From the NCBI GenBank assembly GCA_910587715.1, contig CAJUMV010000047.1, positions 1 to 29,578 of the forward strand: DNA of 29,578 bases, given 5' to 3'. Both the position numbers and the translations under genes were made by a program. The notes below the pieces were generated by a model. The model was not told the origin of the DNA. It worked only from the letters and a program-made list of their open reading frames with translations, and did not search any database. This stretch comes from an uncultured Lachnospiraceae bacterium. GTDB taxonomy: Bacteria; Bacillota; Clostridia; Lachnospirales; Lachnospiraceae. Below are positions 1-8,429 of this stretch, in pieces (the stretch's first letter is position 1; each line of letters begins with the position of its first letter).

Positions 1-1
1 T

Positions 2-61
2 GAAACAAAAAATGCCGTATTTATGCAGATTGAGGCGTTTCGCAAATGCCTAAAACGGTAA
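2..61 (+). CDS. 3' end of an upstream gene (partial)
   Basis: An open frame enters from the left edge and stops at TAA 59-61, giving 19 residues that end in AFRKCLKR. It is followed by a ribosome site and the next small gene, which fits the tail of a real gene. Too little is present to name the product, and an open frame this short could be chance. Confidence 0.4.
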   Translation, partial: ETKNAVFMQIEAFRKCLKR

Positions 62-86
62 TCTGTGAAAGGAGCGATGTCAAATT

Positions 87-239
87 ATGGAAGAGAGAAC
101 TTATAAGATCATGGGCGGGGCAGGCGCTTTAAATCTGGCGTTCGGCGTGGTGATTATGGTGGTAGGCATAGCGGGGGGCGTGCTCTTAGTCATCAGCGGC
201 GCGAAACTTCTGGCGGGAAGAAACAAAATTTTATTTTAA
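87..239 (+). CDS. Small single-pass membrane protein, 50 aa
   Basis: This is a 50-residue ORF starting at ATG 87 behind an AAGGAG ribosome site about 12 bases upstream. Residues 1-8 are polar (MEERTYKI). Residues 9-43 form a long Gly/Val/Ala/Leu/Ile-rich stretch typical of one transmembrane helix or a helical hairpin, and the end is basic (AGRNKILF). It sits directly upstream of another small membrane protein on the same strand, so the two may be co-transcribed. No catalytic motif is visible and no function can be assigned. Coding is supported by the ribosome site, the membrane-type composition and the gene order. A search for the same short ORF upstream of the 311-628 gene in relatives would settle it. 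Confidence 0.6.
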   Translation: MEERTYKIMGGAGALNLAFGVVIMVVGIAGGVLLVISGAKLLAGRNKILF

Positions 240-310
240 AAAGCAGGAGGGCGTTTTCGGCGGGGACGAGGATGCCCTCTTTATCAATGTGTGCATATGT
301 GGAGGTTCAT

Positions 311-628
311 GTGAAAAAGAACAGTTTCATGTTTACGAATAAGGAGCACACGCGCAAGGGGATTATGGCTACGATTCTGGGGGTAATCTCGCTGGCTTCT
401 TTAGCTTACATTATTATAGAGAGTTACACAAAAGCAGGGGAGGTTCCTCTGCAGTACGGGGCAGTGGCGTTTTTGACGATGATTTTCGCTTTCGTGGGTA
501 TTGTGTTGGGCGTTTTGTCCAAGTCCGAAAAGGATAAGTTTTATCTTTTCAGTTATCTGGGTATTGTATTAAATGTACTGGTGCTGGCGGCGCTCAGCGT
601 GATTTTGTATGCGGGGGCGTATGCCTGA
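311..628 (+). CDS. Small membrane protein, DUF6142-like, 105 aa
   Basis: The start is taken at GTG 311 because GGAGG (301-305) lies five bases upstream. The longer frame from ATG 272 would put that ribosome site inside the gene. The protein opens MKKNSFMFTNKEHTRKGIM and has three hydrophobic segments at roughly residues 18-37, 46-67 and 77-103, with short charged loops (KSEKDK near residue 70). The FTNK.H...GIM opening and three-helix layout resemble the family I know as DUF6142 in Clostridia. That name comes from memory, not from a search. The role is unknown. It likely forms a small unit with the 50-residue membrane protein just upstream. Confidence 0.72.
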   Translation: MKKNSFMFTNKEHTRKGIMATILGVISLASLAYIIIESYTKAGEVPLQYGAVAFLTMIFAFVGIVLGVLSKSEKDKFYLFSYLGIVLNVLVLAALSVILYAGAYA

Positions 629-663
629 TGATTGTTATTTGATGATGGGGAAGGGAGATTGCA

Positions 664-2727
664 ATGAGACAGAAAGAGTTAATTGCGGAGCGTTATGAGC
701 TTGCTCTGGCGCGGATTAAAGAAATACCGAGTGAGTCAATCTGCGGGGAGACCTACAAAGACTATTTTAGAAAGATGGCTGATTTTGTTTTGATGATGGA
801 TCAGACATACGCTCTGGTGGAGGGCGGAACGCTCCGTCAGATGGGACTGGAGGAACTGAAAGCGCAGAACCGCTCGCTTTATGCGGATATTCTGCCGGAA
901 CATTACGGGGAAAGCTATGCGAACCCGGATTATGCAGTGAATCGACTAGGAGAGTCAATCGGGAAATGCCTGTCCTTTTTATATGCGGAGCTTCGTGGCA
1001 TGATCCCGGCGGCTTATGAGGGCAATCTGTCCGCCATGACGATGCGGGCGGAGCTTTTGCTGGAGGTTTACCAGCTTTTTGTCTGTGCGGCGGCGGAGGA
1101 TACGGAGCCGGATGCGGAGGAGCTGCGGCAGATTCTCTACTGGTATGTGAGCGATTATTACGAGACGGAGTTTGAGGAGAAAAGTCTGGCGCTTTTGGAC
1201 GCGGATCGGGATTTTGCCCGCCGCATTATCATGGAGAGCGACCTGTCGGATTTGCGTTATCTTTATTGGTTCGGGGAGTATATCACGGAGAATGAGCTGA
1301 AAACGGCGGCGCATCTGAACGAAATGCCGTCGGAAAAAATAAAGCTGATGGCGGACACTTACACGGAAGGCTACCGCATCGGTTTCGAGGTGACCAACAA
1401 GGATATCTCCATCAAGGAGACGGTGACCATCCGCTATTTCCTAGGCTTCGAACGGGTAATCCGGCAGGCGGTGGAGAATTTTGACCGAATCGGTCTACAG
1501 TCAACCTTCTATCGGGCGGGCGCGAATATCTTTCAGGGCAGGAGCGTGAACAAGAACGGATACTGTGGCGCGAATCCCAATAAGCAGTATGATTATGACC
1601 ACAAGGAGGATATGGCGCTTTTCCTGGATGGGGCGCTCGCTGAGAGAAAGACGGAAGCGGTGCGGAACGTGTTCGAGCGGTATAAGGAGCTAGCGGCGCT
1701 TTATGGCGGTCCCGCTGTGGTGGAGAGCTTCGGGGAGGCGCCTTTTGTGCCGGAAAATAAGGCGGCGGCATGCAGTTTAAGTGAGAAGCAGCAGAAGCTT
1801 TCCGTTTCCAATGCGGCAAAGATAGCCGATATCCAGAACGAATATATCAAGGGCGAGGAGCACAGCTTTACGATCATTGCGTTTCCCGTGCCGGAGATTG
1901 GGGATCGGTATGAGGAAATTTTTGACGACGTGGTGCGCATCAATACGCTGGATTACATGCTTTACCGGGATATCCAGCAGAAGATTATCGATGTGCTGGA
2001 CAAGGGAGTGACTGTACTGGTCAAAGGGATGAAGGGGAATGAAACAGATATCAAGGTGCAGCTTCATAAGCTGGATGACCCGGAAACCCAGACGAATTTC
2101 GAAAACTGTGTGGCGGACGTCAATATCCCGGTGGGCGAGGTATTCACTTCGCCAAAGCTTGCAGGCACGGAGGGGCTTCTGCATGTGCCGCGGGTGTTCT
2201 TAAATGAGCTGGAATACCGGGATCTGCGGCTGCATTTTCAGGACGGTTTTGTGACGGATTACAGCTGCGGCAACTTTGCGGGAGCGGAGGACAACCGCAA
2301 GTATATCAGGGACAATGTATTCCACCACCATGAGAAGCTTCCGCTGGGAGAGTTCGCCATCGGCACGAACACGACTGCTTTCTCCGTGGCGAGGAAATAC
2401 GGGATCGAGGATAAGCTGCCGATTCTGATTGCGGAAAAGACCGGACCGCACTTTGCGCTGGGGGACACCTGTTATTCTCACGAGGAGGAGGTAAAGAGCT
2501 ATAATCCGGACGGCAAGGAGATTGTCGCAAAAGAGAATGAAGTGTCAGTTTTACGTGACACGGATGTCAGCAAGGCATATTTTCAGTGTCACACGGACAT
2601 TACCATACCTTATGACGAGCTGGGAGAGCTTTCGGTGTTGACTATGTCGGGTGAGAAGCATGTGATTATCCAAGATGGTCAATTTGTGCTGCCGGGCTGT
2701 GAGGAGCTGAACAAAGCACTTATGTAA
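664..2727 (+). CDS. M29-family metallo-aminopeptidase with long N-terminal extension
   Basis: A 687-residue protein; ATG 664 follows GGGAGA at a normal distance. The C-terminal half carries the signature residues of M29 (AmpS/PepS/aminopeptidase T) enzymes, which use two metal ions to remove N-terminal amino acids from peptides. These are E492 in the GEVFTSP motif (490-497), E563 in LGEFAIGTNT, H596 in EKTGPHFALGD, Y604, and H643/D645 in QCHTDITIP. M29 enzymes are usually about 400 residues. This one has about 300 extra N-terminal residues, helical and acidic, of unknown role. There is no signal peptide or membrane helix, so it is probably cytoplasmic and works in peptide turnover. A 106-base gap with a promoter separates it from purE, so co-regulation with purines is not implied. 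Confidence 0.82.
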   Translation: MRQKELIAERYELALARIKEIPSESICGETYKDYFRKMADFVLMMDQTYALVEGGTLRQMGLEELKAQNRSLYADILPEHYGESYANPDYAVNRLGESIGKCLSFLYAELRGMIPAAYEGNLSAMTMRAELLLEVYQLFVCAAAEDTEPDAEELRQILYWYVSDYYETEFEEKSLALLDADRDFARRIIMESDLSDLRYLYWFGEYITENELKTAAHLNEMPSEKIKLMADTYTEGYRIGFEVTNKDISIKETVTIRYFLGFERVIRQAVENFDRIGLQSTFYRAGANIFQGRSVNKNGYCGANPNKQYDYDHKEDMALFLDGALAERKTEAVRNVFERYKELAALYGGPAVVESFGEAPFVPENKAAACSLSEKQQKLSVSNAAKIADIQNEYIKGEEHSFTIIAFPVPEIGDRYEEIFDDVVRINTLDYMLYRDIQQKIIDVLDKGVTVLVKGMKGNETDIKVQLHKLDDPETQTNFENCVADVNIPVGEVFTSPKLAGTEGLLHVPRVFLNELEYRDLRLHFQDGFVTDYSCGNFAGAEDNRKYIRDNVFHHHEKLPLGEFAIGTNTTAFSVARKYGIEDKLPILIAEKTGPHFALGDTCYSHEEEVKSYNPDGKEIVAKENEVSVLRDTDVSKAYFQCHTDITIPYDELGELSVLTMSGEKHVIIQDGQFVLPGCEELNKALM

Positions 2728-2747
2728 TATATAAAAGAAAAGAATAG

Positions 2748-2776
2748 TTGAAAAAGAGAAGAAAATCTAGTACACT
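2748..2776 (+). promoter_or_regulatory. Probable sigma-A promoter of the pur operon
   Basis: TTGAAA at 2748-2753, a 17-base spacer and TACACT at 2771-2776 lie in the AT-rich gap before purE. The -35 box matches five of six consensus bases and the -10 box four of six. The predicted start near 2783 gives a leader of about 50 bases, too short for a purine riboswitch, and none was recognised. Confidence 0.45.
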
Positions 2777-2833
2777 GTAGAGTAAGAATCTTTGTTTTGA
2801 TACAAGATGTTGTGGTTGAGGAGGTAATGGCGG

Positions 2834-3343
2834 ATGGCACAGGTAGGCATCGTGATGGGCAGCGATTCGGATATGCCCGTTATGGCGAAGGCAGCGGATA
2901 TTCTGGAGGAGCTCGGTATTTCTTATGAGATGACGATTATTTCCGCCCACAGGGAGCCGGACGTGTTCTTCGAGTATGCGAAGGGTGCGGAGGCAAAGGG
3001 TTTTCAGGTGATTATTGCGGGAGCCGGAAAAGCGGCTCATCTGCCGGGTATGTGCGCGGCGATTTTTCCTCTGCCGGTGATCGGGGTGCCCATGAAAACT
3101 TCCGATTTGGGCGGAGTGGACTCTCTTTATTCTATCGTGCAGATGCCCTCGGGTATTCCGGTGGCGACGGTGGCGATAAACGGCGGACAAAACGCCGGGA
3201 TTCTGGCAGCGAAGATTCTGGCGGTTTCGGATGCGGCGCTTCTGGAGCGGTTGAAGAAATATTCGGAAAGCCTGAAACAGAGCGTGCAGGAGAAGGACGC
3301 AAAGCTGCAGGAGGTCGGTTACAAGACGTATCTGAAAGCGTAG
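2834..3343 (+). CDS. purE: N5-carboxyaminoimidazole ribonucleotide mutase PurE
   Basis: A 169-residue class I PurE, the usual length. It interconverts N5-CAIR and 4-carboxy-AIR in de novo purine synthesis in the cytoplasm. The phosphate-binding GSDSDMPVM motif is at residues 9-17, SAHREP with the catalytic His39 follows, and GAGKAAHLPGM near residues 60-70 matches the conserved glycine/His loop. The start ATG 2834 lies nine bases after GAGGAGG (2818-2824). An ATG at 2827 is out of frame. It is the first gene of a purE-purM-purN-purD run. Class I PurE normally needs PurK, which is not in the window. Confidence 0.96.
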   Translation: MAQVGIVMGSDSDMPVMAKAADILEELGISYEMTIISAHREPDVFFEYAKGAEAKGFQVIIAGAGKAAHLPGMCAAIFPLPVIGVPMKTSDLGGVDSLYSIVQMPSGIPVATVAINGGQNAGILAAKILAVSDAALLERLKKYSESLKQSVQEKDAKLQEVGYKTYLKA

Positions 3344-3379
3344 AAAGATAGAAACAGCACGGAAAACTTATGTAAACTA

Positions 3380-3408
3380 CGGAGCGCAGGACAGACAAAA
3401 GCGCTCCG
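3380..3408 (+). other. Inverted repeat between purE and purM
   Basis: CGGAGCGC (3380-3387) and GCGCTCCG (3401-3408) form a perfect 8-bp GC-rich stem with a 13-base loop, ending just before the purM ribosome site. There is no T-run, so it is not an ordinary terminator. It may affect message stability or purM translation. Confidence 0.35.
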
Positions 3409-3422
3409 ACATGGAGGGTAAA

Positions 3423-4448
3423 ATGGATTACAAGACAGCGGGTGTGGATATTGAGGCGGGGTATCGTTCAGTGGAGCTGATGAAGCAGTATGTGAAGGGG
3501 ACGATGCGGCCGGAGGTGTTAGGCGGAATCGGCGGATTTTCCGGCGCTTTTTCTCTTGAGAAGATTAAGAATATGGAGAAGCCGGTGCTTCTGTCGGGCA
3601 CGGACGGCGTGGGCACGAAGATACAGTTGGCATATCTGCTGGATAAGCACGACACCGTGGGAATCGACTGCGTGGCGATGTGTGTCAACGACGTGGTGTG
3701 CGCGGGCGCGGAACCGCTGTTTTTCTTAGATTACATAGCGTGCGGCAAAAATTATCCCGAGAAAATTGCCGCTATCGTGAAGGGCGTGGCTGAGGGCTGC
3801 AGGCAGGCGGGCGCGGCGTTAGTCGGCGGCGAGACGGCGGAGCATCCGGGACTGATGCCGGAAGAGGAGTATGACCTTGCCGGTTTTGCGGTGGGCGTTG
3901 CCGAGGAGAAAGACCTGATTACGGGGGCGAATGTGAAGCCCGGCGACGTGCTGGTCGGTATTGCCTCCTCGGGGGTGCACAGCAACGGGTTTTCCCTTAT
4001 CAGAAAAGTGTTTAATGTGAACAAGGAAACGCTCTCCGTACATTATGACGAGCTTGGCGCGACGCTGGGGGAGACATTGCTTACGCCCACCAAAATTTAT
4101 GTGAAAGCGCTTGGAGAGGTGAAGCGTGCGGGCGTTACCGTCAAGGGCTGCAGCCATATCACGGGCGGCGGTTTCTATGAGAATATTCCGAGAATGCTGC
4201 CGGACGGCGTCGGAGCGAAGGTGAGGAAGGGCAGCTTTGAGATACCGCCCATCTTTGCGTTGATGCAGAGGACCGGTAATCTGGAAGAGAAGATGATGTA
4301 CAATACATACAACATGGGTCTTGGCATGGTGCTGGCGGTGGATGCGGCGGATGCGGACCGGACTGTTGCCGCGCTTGCAAAGGCTGGCGAGAAGGCTTGG
4401 ACCGTGGGCGAGGTCGTGGCAGGAGAGCACGAGGCGGTTATCGTGTAA
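3423..4448 (+). CDS. purM: Phosphoribosylformylglycinamidine cyclo-ligase (AIR synthetase) PurM
   Basis: A 341-residue protein that closes FGAM to AIR using ATP. ATG 3423 is chosen over ATG 3411 because GGAGGG (3413-3418) sits between them at ideal spacing for 3423. Family landmarks are visible: the N-terminal GVDIEAGYRSVE segment, the Gly-rich LSGTDGVGTK nucleotide/phosphate site near residue 60, DCVAMCVNDVVCAGAEPLFFLDY near residues 80-105, GGETAEHPG near residue 138, and the C-terminal HITGGGFYENIPRMLP segment. The length is normal and no lesion is seen. It follows purE by 79 bases, most likely on the same transcript. Confidence 0.96.
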   Translation: MDYKTAGVDIEAGYRSVELMKQYVKGTMRPEVLGGIGGFSGAFSLEKIKNMEKPVLLSGTDGVGTKIQLAYLLDKHDTVGIDCVAMCVNDVVCAGAEPLFFLDYIACGKNYPEKIAAIVKGVAEGCRQAGAALVGGETAEHPGLMPEEEYDLAGFAVGVAEEKDLITGANVKPGDVLVGIASSGVHSNGFSLIRKVFNVNKETLSVHYDELGATLGETLLTPTKIYVKALGEVKRAGVTVKGCSHITGGGFYENIPRMLPDGVGAKVRKGSFEIPPIFALMQRTGNLEEKMMYNTYNMGLGMVLAVDAADADRTVAALAKAGEKAWTVGEVVAGEHEAVIV

Positions 4449-4563
4449 GCACTCGGCAGGTTTACATAACACGGAACGGCGTGGCATAATGCGTTTTGTG
4501 GATGACTTGGGAGAAATTGTTATCTATTAGAAGGGACTGGGGAGTTCTGACAGGAGGAGCAAT

Positions 4564-5190
4564 ATGCTTAGAGTAGTGGTATGTGTGTCGGGCGGCGGCA
4601 CGAACTTGCAGGCGATTATTGACGGCATTGCGAATGGCTCTGTCTTTCACACGGAGATTGTGCGGGTAGTTTGCAACAATCCCGGTGTCCGCGCGCTGGA
4701 AAGAGCGAAAGCGGCGGGGATTGAGAGCGTGTGTGTATCTCCGAAGGATTTCGAGGACAGGGGCGCGTTTGAGGCGGCTCTTTGCCGTTCGGTGGAAGAA
4801 GCCAGCCCGGATTTGATTGTGCTGGCGGGCTTTATGGTGAAGGTGCCGACAGAGTTGATTAGAAAGTATGAAAATCGGATTATCAATGTGCATCCGGCGC
4901 TGATTCCGGCATTTTGCGGAAAAGGCTATTACGGGTTACGGGTGCATGAGGCGGCGCTTGCGCGCGGCGTGAAGATCACCGGCGCCACGGTACATTTTGT
5001 GGATGAGGGGATGGATAGCGGACCGATCATCATGCAGAAGGCGGTGGAGGTGCACGAGGACGACACGCCGGAGACGCTGCAGAGGAGAGTGATGGAGGAA
5101 GCCGAATGGGTGATTCTGCCATGGTGCATCAATCTGATTGCGGCGGGTCAGGTTAAAGTGGAAAACGGACGGGTGACGGTCACAGAGTGA
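4564..5190 (+). CDS. purN: Phosphoribosylglycinamide formyltransferase PurN
   Basis: A 208-residue folate-dependent GAR transformylase that transfers a formyl group from 10-formyl-THF to GAR. The catalytic triad is recognisable: N108 and H110 in NVHPALIPAF and D151 in DEGMDSGP. The N-terminal VSGGGTNLQAII loop binds the GAR phosphate. ATG 4564 follows a strong AGGAGGA ribosome site. Compared with the E. coli enzyme there are extra residues (CGKGYYG) after the HP..IP loop, a feature I believe is common in clostridial PurN. The gap to purM is 115 bases with no recognised gene. purD starts about 20 bases after the stop. Confidence 0.95.
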   Translation: MLRVVVCVSGGGTNLQAIIDGIANGSVFHTEIVRVVCNNPGVRALERAKAAGIESVCVSPKDFEDRGAFEAALCRSVEEASPDLIVLAGFMVKVPTELIRKYENRIINVHPALIPAFCGKGYYGLRVHEAALARGVKITGATVHFVDEGMDSGPIIMQKAVEVHEDDTPETLQRRVMEEAEWVILPWCINLIAAGQVKVENGRVTVTE

Positions 5191-5210
5191 AAAGAAGGGA
5201 ACGGGGTATT

Positions 5211-6482
5211 ATGAAAATTTTGATCGTAGGAAGCGGCGGCAGGGAACACGCGATTGCGGCGGCGGTGGCAAAAAGCCCGAAAGCAGATAAGATTTACTGT
5301 GCGCCCGGCAACGCGGGGATCGGGCAGATTGCGGAGTGTGTGCCGATCGGCGCCATGGAATTTGACAAGCTTACGGCTTTTGCCAAAGAGAACGCCATCG
5401 ACCTGACTATTGTAGGGATGGACGATCCGCTGGTGGGCGGTCTCGTGGACGAGATGGAGGCGGCGGGGCTTCGGGTGTTCGGACCCCGGAAAAACGCGGC
5501 GATTCTGGAGGGCAGCAAGGCGTTCTCCAAGGATCTGATGAAAAAGTACAACATTCCGACGGCAGCCTACGAGAACTTTGACGATCCGCAGAAGGCGCTC
5601 GCCTATCTGGAGACGGCGAAGATGCCGGTGGTGCTCAAAGCGGACGGTCTGGCATTGGGCAAGGGCGTGCTGATCTGCGAGACGCTGGAGGACGCGAAGG
5701 AAGGCGTGCGCACTATTATGGAGGATAAAAAGTTCGGCGCGGCGGGCAACCGTATGGTAATCGAAGAGTTCATGACGGGACGCGAGGTTTCCGTGCTTTC
5801 CTTCGTGGACGGAAAGACGATAAAGATCATGTCCTCCGCGCAGGATCACAAGCGTGCGCTGGACGGCGATCAGGGACTGAACACAGGCGGTATGGGCACG
5901 TTTTCGCCAAGCCCCTTTTATACGGACGAGGTGGACGCGTTCTGCCGTAAGTATATTTATCAGGCGACAGTGGACGCTATGGCTGCGGAGGGAAGACCTT
6001 TCAAGGGCGTGATTTTCTTCGGGCTGATGCTGACGGAGGACGGACCGAAGGTGCTTGAGTACAATGCCCGCTTCGGAGACCCCGAGGCGCAGGTAGTGCT
6101 GCCGCGTATGAGAAACGATATGATCGACGTGGTGGAAGCGTGCATCGACGGGACGCTTGACCGGATTACCCTTTCTTTTGAGGACAATGCAGCGGTCTGC
6201 GTGATTCTGGCATCGGAAGGTTATCCCGTTTCCTATGAAAAGGGCTTTGCGATTGAGGGACTGGAAAACTTTAAAGATAAGGACGGGTATTACTGCTTCC
6301 ATGCAGGGACGGCGCTAAAGAACGACAAGATTGTCACAAACGGCGGCAGGGTGCTCGGCGTCACGGCGAAGGGTGCGACCTTGCAGGAAGCGCGGGCAAA
6401 TGCCTATGCGGCAACGGAGTGGGTGCATTTCGACCGCCAGTATATGCGGCATGATATCGGCAAAGCCATTGACGAGATTTAA
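5211..6482 (+). CDS. purD: Phosphoribosylamine-glycine ligase PurD
   Basis: A 423-residue ATP-grasp enzyme joining glycine to phosphoribosylamine to give GAR. The start is ATG 5211 (MKILIVGSGGREHAI), which matches the usual PurD N-terminus; the GTG at 5187 would add eight unneeded residues. The order is as in the family: N-terminal GSGGREHA dinucleotide-like loop, then the ATP-grasp core with VVLKADGLALGKGV near residues 140-155, NTGGMGTFSPSPF near 226-238, and EYNARFGDPEAQ near 280-291 (metal-binding E and N). It is the last purine gene here. purF, purC, purL and purH are not in the window. Confidence 0.96.
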   Translation: MKILIVGSGGREHAIAAAVAKSPKADKIYCAPGNAGIGQIAECVPIGAMEFDKLTAFAKENAIDLTIVGMDDPLVGGLVDEMEAAGLRVFGPRKNAAILEGSKAFSKDLMKKYNIPTAAYENFDDPQKALAYLETAKMPVVLKADGLALGKGVLICETLEDAKEGVRTIMEDKKFGAAGNRMVIEEFMTGREVSVLSFVDGKTIKIMSSAQDHKRALDGDQGLNTGGMGTFSPSPFYTDEVDAFCRKYIYQATVDAMAAEGRPFKGVIFFGLMLTEDGPKVLEYNARFGDPEAQVVLPRMRNDMIDVVEACIDGTLDRITLSFEDNAAVCVILASEGYPVSYEKGFAIEGLENFKDKDGYYCFHAGTALKNDKIVTNGGRVLGVTAKGATLQEARANAYAATEWVHFDRQYMRHDIGKAIDEI

Positions 6483-6563
6483 GTACCGCGCAGGGAACTG
6501 CGGCAGTGGAGTTACAAGTAGAATAAAGCAATAGATATAAGATGCGTAAAAGGGAGTGGGATT

Positions 6564-7052
6564 ATGAGCAGGGAAGAACGGATTCAGATGCTCAAGAAAG
6601 AGTTTACCGAGGTGAATACCTATAACATGCCGGTTTATTGCAGTGAGTGCGGCGGTGTTATGATTTTTAAGGGCGTGGGTGAATACCGCTGTGAAAAGTG
6701 CGGATTTATTGCGTATGACGATTACGGGAAGGTGCGCAATTATCTGGAAGAGCATCCGGGAGCCAATACGGCGGAGACATCCAGAGCTGTAGGCGTGACC
6801 CAGAAATCCATCAGAGATATGCTGAAAGAGGGAAAGCTTGAAGTCTCCCAAAATTCAGCCATTTTCTTAAAATGCGAGATTTGTGGGACAAAGATTCGCA
6901 GCGGCAGATACTGTCCCAAGTGCGAGCTGAATTATCACCATGATTTGGAGGAGATGGCGAGAAAGTCGAGGCACCACGGCGATACGTTCGGTTACAGCAC
7001 CGAGCGGAAAAAGGGTGAGGAAGGCGCCAAGCGCTTTACCAGGGTCGAGTAA
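6564..7052 (+). CDS. Double zinc-ribbon protein with HTH-like middle
   Basis: A 162-residue protein starting at ATG 6564 behind AAAGGGAG. It has two Cys4 knuckle pairs: C26/C29 with C43/C46, and C104/C107 with C117/C120, each a likely zinc ribbon. Between them, residues about 56-92 (VRNYLEEHPGAN..ETSRAVGVTQKSI...KEGKL) read as a winged or MerR-like helix-turn-helix. The layout resembles the YvyF/TIGR03826 group of flagellar-operon proteins, but no flagellar gene is near. It is probably a DNA- or RNA-binding regulator. It is followed after 49 bases by the SH3 membrane protein and then GntR-ClpC, so it may belong to that unit. Function is inferred, not established. Confidence 0.75.
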   Translation: MSREERIQMLKKEFTEVNTYNMPVYCSECGGVMIFKGVGEYRCEKCGFIAYDDYGKVRNYLEEHPGANTAETSRAVGVTQKSIRDMLKEGKLEVSQNSAIFLKCEICGTKIRSGRYCPKCELNYHHDLEEMARKSRHHGDTFGYSTERKKGEEGAKRFTRVE

Positions 7053-7101
7053 AAGCAAGCTACGACGAACCGGTAGAAAAAATACAGAAATGGAGAACAG
7101 C

Positions 7102-8427
7102 ATGAAAATACGAAAGAGCGAGCGGAAAAGAGGAAGACAGGGATATGTATGGAAGGCGGCAGCCATTTTCGGCGCGGCGGTTCTCCTTATATGGTGTAAT
7201 CCGATGGTAAGTCTGGCGGAAGCTACCGGCACCGTATTGCCCAACTCGGTCAATATCAGGAAGCAGCCCAATCAGGAGAGCGATGTGATTGGCAGCTCTA
7301 CTGTCGGGAAAGAAATCAGCATTCGGGGCAAGGTAGACGTTTCCGGGATTACATGGTATCAGGTGTATATCGATGCGAACACATTAGGCTATGTCCGCGC
7401 CGATATGATAGAGAAAAAGGGGGATGGAGATATCCCCACGGTTACTTTGGAGGCGGAAAGCCAGCAGTCACAGGCATCAGGCGGCGGGGATGTGGATACG
7501 CAGGAACCGGCGGCAGACGGCGGCACGGGAGGCGGCGCACAGGTGGAGGCGCAGGAATCGATGGATCGCCAGTACGCCAGCACCAAGGTGCAGGCAAAGG
7601 TGCGTCCGGCTCCTTCCACGTCAAATAATCCGGTGGATTCCCTTGCGCCCGGCACGCAGGTGCTGGTGAGCGGAAAATCCGAGGGAAGTGACAGCAAGAC
7701 CTGGTACTATGTCACTTTCACCGCGGCAAACGGTTCGGAAAAGACGGGTTATATCCGCTCCGATCTGTTAGAGCTTGGCGAGATGCTGCCTGTGGAGGAG
7801 GAGCCGGAGGAAGCGCCGGAGGAGGAGCCGGAAGAGCCGGAAGCCGCGCCGAGAAACGATTATGAGTTGAAAATAGAAACCACCTCCGACGGGGAAGAAG
7901 TGTGGTATATTTATGATAATGTGACGGAACAGAAGCAGAAGCTTGTGCCCCTTTTGGAGTCCTCCTATTCCCAGTCGTTAGGCGACGATGAGGCTGACAC
8001 GAAATCTATCGTAAAACAGAGGATTGTGATTGTCGTGCTTGCCGTGCTTCTGGCAATTCTTGCGATTGTGACGGTTATTATGGCGTTTAAGCTGCGCGAT
8101 GCGTACTATGAGGATTATGAGGACGACGAGGAGGAAGAGACATCCGAGGAACGTCCGTCCGCAAGGAGAGCGTCGGAGAGAGAGCGGGAGTCCGGCCGCA
8201 GAATGTCTACGGAGGAGGAACGTCGGGCGCGCAGAAGAGAGGATGCGGGAGCCGGGACGGACAGGCAGGAACGCAGGCGGCGTGAGCGGGAAGCAGCTTA
8301 TCAGGAGGAGCAGGAGGCGGAGGAGCCGGTCAGACCCGCGAGAGCGCGCAAGGCAAAGAATTTCCTGCTGGACGATGATGAATTTGAGTTTGAATTCTTA
8401 AATATGGATGATAAGGATTTGAAATAA
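7102..8427 (+). CDS. Membrane-anchored protein with two SH3b domains and charged cytoplasmic tail
   Basis: The start is ATG 7102, six bases after GGAG (7092-7095); the frame is open much further upstream but overlaps the previous gene. The product is 441 residues. It has a basic N-terminus, a hydrophobic segment at about 18-39 (signal peptide or anchor, ending SLAEA), a bacterial SH3 domain at about 43-105, a Gln/Gly/Glu linker, a second SH3 at about 159-227, an acidic Glu/Pro stretch (about 230-250), a short YELKIETTSDGEEVWYIYD module, a transmembrane helix near 307-330, and about 110 very charged residues rich in Arg/Glu ending DDDEFEFEFLNMDDKD. Bacterial SH3 domains usually bind cell-wall peptides. 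The topology suggests an outside sensor with an inside tail. The GntR gene follows after two bases. Confidence 0.8.
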   Translation: MKIRKSERKRGRQGYVWKAAAIFGAAVLLIWCNPMVSLAEATGTVLPNSVNIRKQPNQESDVIGSSTVGKEISIRGKVDVSGITWYQVYIDANTLGYVRADMIEKKGDGDIPTVTLEAESQQSQASGGGDVDTQEPAADGGTGGGAQVEAQESMDRQYASTKVQAKVRPAPSTSNNPVDSLAPGTQVLVSGKSEGSDSKTWYYVTFTAANGSEKTGYIRSDLLELGEMLPVEEEPEEAPEEEPEEPEAAPRNDYELKIETTSDGEEVWYIYDNVTEQKQKLVPLLESSYSQSLGDDEADTKSIVKQRIVIVVLAVLLAILAIVTVIMAFKLRDAYYEDYEDDEEEETSEERPSARRASERERESGRRMSTEEERRARRREDAGAGTDRQERRRREREAAYQEEQEAEEPVRPARARKAKNFLLDDDEFEFEFLNMDDKDLK

Positions 8428-8429
8428 CT

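Noticed and set aside
2777..2833. Purine riboswitch ahead of purE
   Set aside because: The leader is only about 50 bases and shows no aptamer-like paired elements.
3819..4487. Minus-strand ORF of 222 codons opposite purM
   Set aside because: Antisense shadow of purM in GC-rich codons, with composition typical of reversed coding sequence.
5187..5210. GTG start for purD overlapping purN
   Set aside because: ATG 5211 gives the standard MKILIVGSGGREHA terminus; the extra eight residues are not seen in the family.
5148..6302. Long minus-strand ORF (384 codons) opposite purD
   Set aside because: It is the antisense shadow of an intact, canonical purD; it is His/Arg-rich with no domain and has no ribosome site.
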